A model generated the notes under the pieces. The model saw nothing but the letters and a program-made list of their open reading frames with translations, searched no databases and was not told where the DNA came from. A DNA stretch of 12,669 bases from Ruminococcaceae bacterium UBA1236. Its GTDB lineage: Bacteria > Bacillota > Clostridia > Oscillospirales > Acutalibacteraceae. Positions 1 through 5,160 of this stretch are shown one piece after another (within the stretch, counting starts at the first letter, position 1; every line of letters starts with the position of its first letter). The stretch is from the NCBI GenBank assembly GCA_002309055.1, contig DBWO01000045.1:1-12669 (forward strand), given 5' to 3'. The position numbers and the translations under genes are program-made.

Positions 1-585
1 GATTTCTATTTCCGTTATCGGGCACTGATTAAACGAATAGTTTCCTATGCTCTCAATGCCGTTTCCGAGAATTACGGTGCCGAGGGATTCGCACCAGCTG
101 AAAGCGCCGTCACCTATGCTCGTTACACTGTCCGGGATTGCTATTGACTCTATCGGGCAACTGTAAAAAGCGTGGCTTCCTATGCTCTCAACGCCTTCGC
201 CGAGAGTTACGGTGCCGAGGGATGAGCAGTCGTAGAAAGCATTGTTACCTATGCTCACAACGCTGTCCGGAATTGCTATTGACTCTATCGGGCATTTGTA
301 AAACGCGCCGCTGCCTATGCTCACAACGCTGTCCGGGATTATGACGGACCCGATGGACTTCTGTTTGAACGCATCCTGCGCGATTCCGGTGACGGGTGTG
401 CCGTTTACAGCCGAAGGAATCTCAACCGCGGTGCTTTCGCCCGTGTAGCCGGTGATTGTGATTTCTCCGTCTGCCTCCGAATACACAAAACCGTTGTACT
501 CATCAGCCGAGGCGATTACACCCGGCACGGCAAACACGCCGAGCGCGAGCAGAAGAGAGAGAATAACCGATATTGTTTTTTTCAT
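1..585 (-). CDS. BspA-like leucine-rich-repeat secreted protein (N-terminal part, runs off left edge)
   Basis: The reverse strand is open for exactly 195 codons from the ATG at 585 to the window edge, so only the N-terminus is present. Residues 1-27 form a signal peptide (MKKT start, hydrophobic core, Ala-rich cleavage region). A short beta-rich segment (about 30-60) ends in VEIPSAVNGTPVTGI, the usual lead-in to LRR_5 (BspA/TpLRR-like) repeats. From about residue 68 there are at least five repeats of alternating 22 and 23 residues with the pattern (I/L)xxSVxSIGxxAFxxC. In known BspA-like proteins such repeats form a curved solenoid that mediates adhesion or host and matrix binding; the role here is inferred. 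The ribosome site AAAGGAAG lies about 8 bases before the ATG, and a good promoter lies upstream at 651-679. The anchor or C-terminal domain is outside the window. Confidence 0.9.
   Translation of the reverse strand, partial: MKKTISVILSLLLALGVFAVPGVIASADEYNGFVYSEADGEITITGYTGESTAVEIPSAVNGTPVTGIAQDAFKQKSIGSVIIPDSVVSIGSGAFYKCPIESIAIPDSVVSIGNNAFYDCSSLGTVTLGEGVESIGSHAFYSCPIESIAIPDSVTSIGDGAFSWCESLGTVILGNGIESIGNYSFNQCPITEIEI
2..294. repeat. 135-bp tandem DNA repeat encoding paired LRRs
   Basis: A 23-base block at 137-159 (attgctattgactctatcgg plus gca) recurs exactly at 272-294, and a diverged copy lies at 2-24. The spacing is 135 bp each time, equal to 45 residues or one 22+23 LRR pair. The repeat unit is therefore a pair of LRRs (one with IPDSV, one with LGEGV or LGNGI), which implies expansion by duplication of pairs. 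The repeat is coding, not a CRISPR or intergenic element. Confidence 0.85.
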
Positions 586-650
586 TGCCTTTTTCTTCCT
601 TTCCGCATACACAAAAGCCTGTGTACAGATTATTTATTACATACTGTTTT

Positions 651-679
651 ATTGTAACAAATAAATATATAAAAATCAA
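651..679 (-). promoter_or_regulatory. Sigma-A-type promoter for the LRR gene
   Basis: Reading the minus strand, a -35 box TTGATT (679-674) is followed after exactly 17 bp by a -10 box TACAAT (656-651), with a TG one base before the -10 (extended -10). Transcription would begin near 644, giving a leader of about 60 nt before the ATG at 585. The rest of the gap from 680 to 802 is AT-rich and holds no gene that I can support. Confidence 0.75.
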
Positions 680-802
680 TGGATTGATTTCTTTTAAGCC
701 ATAAAAATCTTTAAACGGATATTAACGCGAAGTTTATAATCCTGTTTTTTTCCGACCGGGTTCAAAGCTTATTTCGCAAGCGCTTTGCCGCCGCTCACCG
801 GC

Positions 803-838
803 AAAAAAAACCGGGACCCGGCAAAGCGCGAATCCCGG
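803..838 (-). terminator. Rho-independent terminator of the PAP2 operon
   Basis: On the minus strand, 12 bases after the PAP2 stop codon, a 6-bp stem CCGGGA/TCCCGG (838-833 with 816-811) is followed directly by eight U residues (810-803). A further perfect 10-bp inverted repeat, 781-790 with 819-828 (cgctttgccg/cggcaaagcg), overlaps the loop and could form a competing structure. Confidence 0.8.
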
Positions 839-849
839 CGGTGTGTTAT

Positions 850-1881
850 TTATGCCGCAGCGGCGGTTTCCGGAGCAACCGATGTTTCGGATGCTTCTCC
901 CGAGGGCTCCGGTTCTGCCGGCAGAGAGAAATCGGCGGGGGGAGTAAGAACCGCGCCGGAGTCCGTGTCGGCTTCGCCCGCTTTCTCTGCAGTGAGCTGT
1001 TTCCAGTGTATTTTGCAGTAATTTTTACCGTCTATGGGCGGATATTTATCCTCGCCTATTCTCGCTTTGTTCTGGCAGTCATATTCGCGGCTGTAAGCGC
1101 ACTTGACCTCGTCCTTCTCGGTAAGAATTCTGCCGAAGGAGATGCAAAGCAGAATAAGCGTTGCCGCAGCGAAAAGCGCGCCGCACGCCTTGAGATTGAT
1201 GCCTTTTTTGAACAACTTCTCAAGGTCAATCGCGTCAAGGAATTTCACCTTGCCCGCGACATAGCAGGCAAACACCGCAAGCAGATAGCCGATAACGCCG
1301 GCAAGCGTGCCGACAAGGGCGCCCGCAATAACATCGGTGGGATAGTGAACCATGAGATAAACTCTTGAGCACATCGTGCCGACCGCAACAACGGGAAGAA
1401 TCCAGGCGAATTTGCCTTTTTTGCCCTTTATCAGGCATATGAAGAGCGCCGTGGCAACCTCAAACGCGGATGTTGTGTGGCCCGAGGGGAAGGAATAGTC
1501 GCTCTCCGAGAGCGAGCCCGCCGCCGCATACCACTTCATGAACTGCTCCTTGAGAGCCGTGCCCTGCATCGTGTTGTAAGGGCGGATTCTGAGCACCATG
1601 GGCTTGAGCCAGAGGTTTGTGAGAAGGGTGCCGACCATCATGGCGAAAATAACGGCGAAACCGTATTTTCTTGTTCTTTTGAACAGGCAGAGCACCGCGG
1701 CAAGCAGCACAAACGGAATCATGAATTTTTCATCGCCTATCGCCGTGAAAAACTTTGCGACCACGGTGAAAAAACCGCTTTGCATATTGCCGAAGAAAGT
1801 GAACACCGATGAATCAAATGAGAAAAACGTTGAATCGATTTTGTCGCCGAGCGTGGCGGCAAGGGGAAGAAAATTAAACAT
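850..1881 (-). CDS. PAP2-family membrane phosphatase with C-terminal Cys/His tail
   Basis: This 343-aa integral membrane protein carries the complete PAP2 acid-phosphatase signature. KX6RP is at K93-P101, PSGH at 132-135 with catalytic His135, and SRX5HX3D at S172-D183 with nucleophile His179. Hydrophobic helices lie at about 52-67, 73-92, 136-152, 160-176, 182-210 and 231-250. Such enzymes dephosphorylate lipid phosphates or pyrophosphates (phosphatidic acid, PGP, undecaprenyl-PP) at the membrane; which one applies here cannot be told. After the last helix comes an unusual tail of about 90 residues: a cluster C261, C269, C289, H292 resembling a small zinc knuckle, then a Pro/Glu/Ala-rich low-complexity end. 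The start is supported by CGAGGT at 1892-1887, five bases before the ATG. It follows the zinc-ribbon gene by 24 bp, so the two are probably cotranscribed, and a terminator follows. Confidence 0.92.
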   Translation of the reverse strand: MFNFLPLAATLGDKIDSTFFSFDSSVFTFFGNMQSGFFTVVAKFFTAIGDEKFMIPFVLLAAVLCLFKRTRKYGFAVIFAMMVGTLLTNLWLKPMVLRIRPYNTMQGTALKEQFMKWYAAAGSLSESDYSFPSGHTTSAFEVATALFICLIKGKKGKFAWILPVVAVGTMCSRVYLMVHYPTDVIAGALVGTLAGVIGYLLAVFACYVAGKVKFLDAIDLEKLFKKGINLKACGALFAAATLILLCISFGRILTEKDEVKCAYSREYDCQNKARIGEDKYPPIDGKNYCKIHWKQLTAEKAGEADTDSGAVLTPPADFSLPAEPEPSGEASETSVAPETAAAA

Positions 1882-1905
1882 ATGTTACCTCGTTTATAAT
1901 ATAGT

Positions 1906-2652
1906 TTATTGCTGACCGAAATTCTGCGGCGGATACTGATACTGCTGCTGTTGCTGAGCTTTTCTCTGCTCCGCGGCCTTTTTGTTGTTTTTGACCACAT
2001 AGGAAATTGCAAAAAGCATTGCCGCGCCGGAAATGAAAACGGCGCAGAGAACGGGCGACCAGCGCAGATTGTCAAATCCGTGCTTGAAAGTTGCCTCAAT
2101 CGCAAGCAGATAAATGCCCGTTTCGGCCGACATCACGGCAAGCACCTTTACCCAGGAGGTTTTGCGGTAGCTGATGAGCAGCAAATCTATTGCCACAAAC
2201 GCGGCAAAGAGTACAAACAGAGGCAGCGCCTTCTCATAAACCCACTCGAGATGGCCTGTTTTATACATAATAAACGAAACATAGGCCATAACAGCCGCGA
2301 AGCTGATGAGGGTATTTACCGCGGGGTGAAACACCTTGAGCGCGGGAAGCACAAGGCAGACCCACACAACCGCGAGCGCGCCGACCACATAGCCGAACCA
2401 ATAGTTTTCAGCGCGGTGAATGCTCAGATCCAGCGCAACGCTGAGCGCCGCCGGAAAAACAAGCACGGCGCTGAGAATGGCGGCATAGTTTTTGGAGCCG
2501 AATGATATATCGCCGAATTTTTTGCGTTTGAGTTTGGTTTTCTTTTCGCCTTTTTTCACTTTTTCCGCGGACACCGTTTCGGGCGCCGCTTTGTTACAGT
2601 TGGGGCAGACTCCGCCTTCGGGAATCTGAGCGCCGCATTCGGGACAAAACAT
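1906..2652 (-). CDS. Zinc-ribbon multi-spanning membrane protein, function unknown
   Basis: This 248-aa protein begins with a four-cysteine zinc ribbon (C3, C6, C16, C19, in CPEC and CPNC pairs). A Lys-rich linker (about 30-45) follows, then about six transmembrane helices (57-77, 85-107, 113-130, 141-160, 167-187, 198-220). The tail is Gln/Tyr/Pro-rich. Many Firmicutes have such zinc-ribbon membrane proteins of unknown role. The frame stays open upstream to 2721, but that would put the start above the promoter at 2686-2714. An AAGGGAG ribosome site lies 8 bases before the ATG at 2652 and only 2 bases before an ATG at 2658, so 2652 is chosen. It is the first gene of an operon with the PAP2 phosphatase, which suggests a shared membrane or lipid role (inference). 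Confidence 0.85.
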   Translation of the reverse strand: MFCPECGAQIPEGGVCPNCNKAAPETVSAEKVKKGEKKTKLKRKKFGDISFGSKNYAAILSAVLVFPAALSVALDLSIHRAENYWFGYVVGALAVVWVCLVLPALKVFHPAVNTLISFAAVMAYVSFIMYKTGHLEWVYEKALPLFVLFAAFVAIDLLLISYRKTSWVKVLAVMSAETGIYLLAIEATFKHGFDNLRWSPVLCAVFISGAAMLFAISYVVKNNKKAAEQRKAQQQQQYQYPPQNFGQQ

Positions 2653-2660
2653 AGTCATAA

Positions 2661-2667
2661 CTCCCTT
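2661..2667 (-). promoter_or_regulatory. Ribosome binding site deciding the zinc-ribbon gene start
   Basis: AAGGGAG on the minus strand lies 8 bases from the ATG at 2652 and 2 bases from the ATG at 2658. This favours 2652, which places the first cysteine pair right after the initiator Met. Confidence 0.7.
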
Positions 2668-2685
2668 CATATCTGTATTGCAGTA

Positions 2686-2714
2686 ATTATAACGCACGCG
2701 CGGGTAAAAATCAA
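2686..2714 (-). promoter_or_regulatory. Sigma-A promoter of the zinc-ribbon/PAP2 operon
   Basis: On the minus strand, TTGATT (2714-2709), a 17-bp spacer and a perfect TATAAT (2691-2686). Transcription would start near 2679, leaving a leader of about 27 nt. It is divergent from the promoter at 2740-2768; the two -35 boxes are 25 bp apart. Confidence 0.85.
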
Positions 2715-2739
2715 TAATCAAAATAGCCGCGCTGTATCC

Positions 2740-2768
2740 TTGTATTCCGGAAAGGAAAATGGTATAAT
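2740..2768 (+). promoter_or_regulatory. Sigma-A promoter of the small exported protein gene
   Basis: TTGTAT (2740-2745), a 17-bp spacer and a perfect TATAAT (2763-2768), 33 bp before the start codon at 2802. Confidence 0.8.
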
Positions 2769-2786
2769 GTTTATTAAGAATTACCC

Positions 2787-2792
2787 GGAAGG
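2787..2792 (+). promoter_or_regulatory. Ribosome binding site deciding the start at 2802
   Basis: GGAAGG directly abuts an ATG at 2793 and lies 3 bases from one at 2796, but 9 bases from the ATG at 2802. The last also begins a standard signal peptide (MLKK). Confidence 0.6.
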
Positions 2793-2801
2793 ATGATGCA
2801 T

Positions 2802-3362
2802 ATGCTTAAAAAGACACTTGCTTTGCTGCTTGCTTTCGCTCTTGCCCTGGGTCTCAGCCCGGCGGTTTTTGCCGATGATGACGGCGAAGATACTCCGCCG
2901 CGCTGCGAGCTCTATGTTGAAAACAACCTCTCGCAAATGGGCTACGGCGACCTTGCTCAGAGAAGCGAAATAGCAGTAGGCGACACGATAGAAATCCTGT
3001 ATGAAGACACCGTGACCGCGGACGTGTACATAAACGGCGAATTCGTCAAAGCCCTTGAGGCGGGCGACCGAGTTTTCTATTTTTACAAAGTGGAAAAAGC
3101 CGGAGAAATAACCGTTGAGGTGCGCCGCGGGGAAGATGTTCTTCTCACAAAAAGCTTCACCGTAATCTCCTCATCCGAGATGTACAAAAAGATGCTTAAA
3201 GAGGCCTTCACCCTGCCCTCGCTTTCGGAAATCGGCAGCTTTTCGCCGGATGATATGCAGGGCTTCCCCATCGGCAATCCCTTCCTTCCCCTCGCCTTCA
3301 TCGTGATGACGGCGGTCAACTTCTTCTCCACCGTCTTCGCCTTCACGAGGATAGTGAGGTAA
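2802..3362 (+). CDS. Small exported protein, C-terminally membrane-anchored, function unknown
   Basis: This 186-aa protein has a clear signal peptide (residues 1-24, MLKK then an Ala/Leu core, cleavage after AVFA). The acidic extracellular part (25-155) alternates hydrophobic and polar residues in a way that suggests a small beta-sandwich, for example the segments with TVTADVYINGEF and GEITVEVRRGEDVLL. A C-terminal hydrophobic helix (about 162-182) ends in a basic stop-transfer tail (RIVR). The topology is therefore a type I single-pass protein facing outside. I do not recognise a family. The frame includes two further ATGs at 2793 and 2796; 2802 is chosen from ribosome-site spacing and signal-peptide shape. 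It has its own promoter and the terminator at 3378-3411, so it is probably monocistronic. Confidence 0.82.
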   Translation: MLKKTLALLLAFALALGLSPAVFADDDGEDTPPRCELYVENNLSQMGYGDLAQRSEIAVGDTIEILYEDTVTADVYINGEFVKALEAGDRVFYFYKVEKAGEITVEVRRGEDVLLTKSFTVISSSEMYKKMLKEAFTLPSLSEIGSFSPDDMQGFPIGNPFLPLAFIVMTAVNFFSTVFAFTRIVR

Positions 3363-3377
3363 GAATCAGAAAGCAAA

Positions 3378-3411
3378 GCCGGGCAATCGTAAGACTGCCC
3401 GGCGGATTTTT
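3378..3411. terminator. Shared terminator between convergent genes
   Basis: An 8-bp perfect stem GCCGGGCA/TGCCCGGC (3378-3385 with 3396-3403) encloses a 10-base loop. A T run (3407-3411) follows in the plus direction and overlaps the stop codon of the convergent minus-strand gene. In the minus direction the stem is followed by a moderately T-rich stretch, so it may serve both transcripts. Confidence 0.85.
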
Positions 3412-3946
3412 ATTTGAACAGATTTCTGAAAAAGTTTGCTATTGATTCAAAGAATGCTTTGATTGCATTGAGGATATTTGTGAAGAAATTGCCGGAATCT
3501 TCTTCGGCTTCGGCCTTCACTTCAAAATTCAATGCGCGGGCGAGCCGGGTTTCGGTCTCGGTAGAAACACATCCGGTCTTTTCGCCGTTAAGAAAAACCA
3601 CAGCCGAGGACTCGGGGAAATTGGATTCATTGTTTGCGACCGTGTCAAACTTGTAGCCGTCGGCGGCGTTAACGTAAAATACTACGCCGTATGTGCCCTC
3701 CTGAAACTGAGTAACGGTGGAATTATCATTAACATTCTGATGCAGCCAGTATCTGATTGTAACCGTGTATTTTTCGGGCTCTGCGGAGATGATTTCCGTT
3801 GCGGGCGCGTCGCCGACTTTGGGCTCGGTTACGGTGAGGCGTACCTCTTTGATGATTTTGCTGTCATCCGCAAAAGCGGGTGTGAGAGCGGCAAACACAA
3901 AGACCAAAGATAAAACTATTGAGAGTGCGGTTTTAATTGTTTTCAT
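3410..3946 (-). CDS. Small secreted protein with amphipathic C-terminal helix, function unknown
   Basis: This 178-aa protein has a signal peptide (residues 1-26, cleavage after AFA) and an acidic beta-rich middle. The middle contains YTVTIRYWL and EGTYGVVFYVNAADGY, which look like an Ig-like or bacterial surface beta domain. Residues 153-178 form a strongly amphipathic Phe-rich helix (FFTNILN to FFRNLFK). I do not recognise a named family; Phe-rich tails of this kind occur on exported proteins of gut clostridia. The ribosome site AAAGGAGA lies about 7 bases before the ATG, in the 14-bp gap after the GH130 stop codon, so it is translated from the GH130 transcript. It ends at the shared terminator. 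A role on the cell surface is inferred from the signal peptide only. Confidence 0.82.
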   Translation of the reverse strand: MKTIKTALSIVLSLVFVFAALTPAFADDSKIIKEVRLTVTEPKVGDAPATEIISAEPEKYTVTIRYWLHQNVNDNSTVTQFQEGTYGVVFYVNAADGYKFDTVANNESNFPESSAVVFLNGEKTGCVSTETETRLARALNFEVKAEAEEDSGNFFTNILNAIKAFFESIANFFRNLFK

Positions 3947-3960
3947 GTCAATTCTCCTTT

Positions 3961-4974
3961 TTATTTAAGAAGCGCGAGCAGGTCGTCAATCTGCGCTGTG
4001 GCAAGGCACACGCAGGTGTCGGACGCACCGTAATATATTTTGACTTCTCCGTTTTCCTCGGCGACCATGCCGCAGGGGAAAATCACATTCTGCCTGAAGC
4101 CCTCATCTGTTTCAACAGGTCTGTCGGGGGCAATCAGAGGTTTATCATAAAATGAAATAACCTTTGCGGGATTCTCAAGATCAAGCAGCATAAGGCCTGC
4201 GGTGTAACGCTTCTGCCACTGTTTTTCCCAGCCGTTTTTGCCGCGTGAAGTGTCCAGATCTACGGCGTGAATAAGAGTGAGCCAGCCGCGCTCCGTCTTT
4301 ACGGGCGAAGCGGTGGGCCCGATTTTGTTATTTGCCCAGGGCACATTTTCAACCCCGATTACGAGTTCGCTGCGCCCCCAGTAAACAAGGTCCGGCGAGC
4401 GGGAAATCCAGGTGTCAAAAACATCTTTGCCCCTGCTGTAAACGGGCATCGGTCTCTCAAGGCGCACATACTCACCGCCGATTTTTTCGGGGAAAAGCAC
4501 CATATTGCGGTTATCGGGCACGCTTGCGCTGATAAGGCGGCAGGTGCGCAGGTCATCCGAAAGCTCCGCAATCGCGCCGCGAAGGCCGTGAGGAGTATCC
4601 ATTGCGAGGCAGAGAAGAAGTCTGCCGTCAATTTTGACTATGCGCGGGTCGTAAAAGCGCTTGATTTCGGGATCGTTTCCGGGTTTGCCGCTGTCCAGAA
4701 CCGGCTCCGGGTCAAAAGTCCAGCCGTCAATGCCGTTTTTGCTGTGGGCGATACCTATGCTTGTGCCGGCAAATGTTTTGCCTTCATTTTCATAGGCGGT
4801 CTGATCCGTGCCGTAATCGTTTCTGAATATCATTATGTATTCGCCGTTATGCTTTATCACGCCCGCGTTAAATACAAGCGAGGAGGGATAAGGCAAATCG
4901 GACGGCACCATAATAGGCTTTTCCGTCTTTTTTATGCACGGGTGAGTGTAAAGAGGCGGTAATACGGCAGGCAT
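3961..4974 (-). CDS. GH130 family beta-mannoside phosphorylase-like enzyme
   Basis: This 337-aa cytoplasmic protein has no signal peptide. It shows the five-bladed beta-propeller signatures of glycoside hydrolase family 130: FNAG (35-38), FRND (50-53), DPR (109-111, whose Asp is the likely general acid by family analogy), FPEKIGG (151-157), RLERP (161-165), SPDLVYWG (183-190), KIGPTASPV (207-215), FPCGM (289-293) and YYGASDT (304-310). Family members mostly phosphorolyse beta-1,4-mannosyl-glucose or beta-1,4-mannooligosaccharides to mannose-1-phosphate, feeding mannan or mannoside catabolism. The subfamily, and so the exact acceptor sugar, cannot be settled by eye. A GTG at 4983 is in frame but overlaps the AAGGAG site; the ATG at 4974 lies 8 bases downstream of it and is preferred. 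It is the first gene of an operon with the small secreted protein. No sugar transporter or mannanase is visible nearby. Confidence 0.87.
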   Translation of the reverse strand: MPAVLPPLYTHPCIKKTEKPIMVPSDLPYPSSLVFNAGVIKHNGEYIMIFRNDYGTDQTAYENEGKTFAGTSIGIAHSKNGIDGWTFDPEPVLDSGKPGNDPEIKRFYDPRIVKIDGRLLLCLAMDTPHGLRGAIAELSDDLRTCRLISASVPDNRNMVLFPEKIGGEYVRLERPMPVYSRGKDVFDTWISRSPDLVYWGRSELVIGVENVPWANNKIGPTASPVKTERGWLTLIHAVDLDTSRGKNGWEKQWQKRYTAGLMLLDLENPAKVISFYDKPLIAPDRPVETDEGFRQNVIFPCGMVAEENGEVKIYYGASDTCVCLATAQIDDLLALLK

Positions 4975-4982
4975 GGCGTTCA

Positions 4983-4988
4983 CTCCTT
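4983..4988 (-). promoter_or_regulatory. Ribosome binding site deciding the GH130 start
   Basis: AAGGAG on the minus strand ends inside the in-frame GTG at 4983, which rules that codon out as a normally spaced start. It stands 8 bases before the ATG at 4974. Confidence 0.75.
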
Positions 4989-5016
4989 ATATTCAATGTA
5001 TTAAGGTCTTTTCCTG

Positions 5017-5045
5017 ATTCTATCACAGTCGCCCGCTGTTTTCAA
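5017..5045 (-). promoter_or_regulatory. Sigma-A promoter of the GH130 operon
   Basis: On the minus strand, TTGAAA (5045-5040), a 17-bp spacer and TAGAAT (5022-5017), with a TG one base before the -10. It is divergent from the radical-SAM operon promoter, with 39 bp between the two -35 boxes. Confidence 0.8.
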
Positions 5046-5084
5046 CAAGCAGTTTTCCGCATATTTATGGATAATAAATAAACA

Positions 5085-5113
5085 TTGAAAAACAAATACG
5101 TATATGATATTAT
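5085..5113 (+). promoter_or_regulatory. Sigma-A promoter of the four-gene radical-SAM operon
   Basis: TTGAAA (5085-5090), a 17-bp spacer and TATTAT (5108-5113), with an extended TG at 5105-5106. Transcription would begin near 5120, giving a leader of about 40 nt. That is too short for a cobalamin riboswitch, and none is seen. Confidence 0.78.
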
Positions 5114-5146
5114 AAAGTGATATATTATTTCGAAAAATGGATTGAG

Positions 5147-5152
5147 AGGAGG
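5147..5152 (+). promoter_or_regulatory. Strong ribosome binding site implying a CTG start
   Basis: A perfect AGGAGG stands 8 bases before a CTG at 5161 but 17 bases before the first in-frame ATG (5170). No ATG, GTG or TTG lies in frame at a usable spacing. Confidence 0.65.
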
Positions 5153-5160
5153 TAATCCGT

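Noticed and set aside
1..300. Regular repeats suggesting a CRISPR array
   Set aside because: The 135-bp period is a multiple of three, the repeats lie in an open reading frame, and they translate to standard LRR_5 repeats.
138..344. Short repeated plus-strand frame rich in Cys, Leu and Arg
   Set aside because: It is the antisense reading of the LRR repeats and has no independent support.
1909..2505. Open frame of 198 codons on the plus strand opposite the zinc-ribbon gene
   Set aside because: Its apparent hydrophobic N-terminus is the antisense of the Gln-rich tail of the real gene. No promoter or ribosome site supports it.
4267..4962. Open frame of 231 codons on the plus strand opposite the GH130 gene
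   Set aside because: It is antisense to strongly supported GH130 motifs and its translation has no domain, signal or ribosome site.
4984..5160. Possible RiPP precursor peptide or riboswitch upstream of the radical-SAM operon
   Set aside because: The gap holds two back-to-back promoters and no small frame with a ribosome site. The transcribed leader is only about 40 nt, too short for a cobalamin riboswitch.
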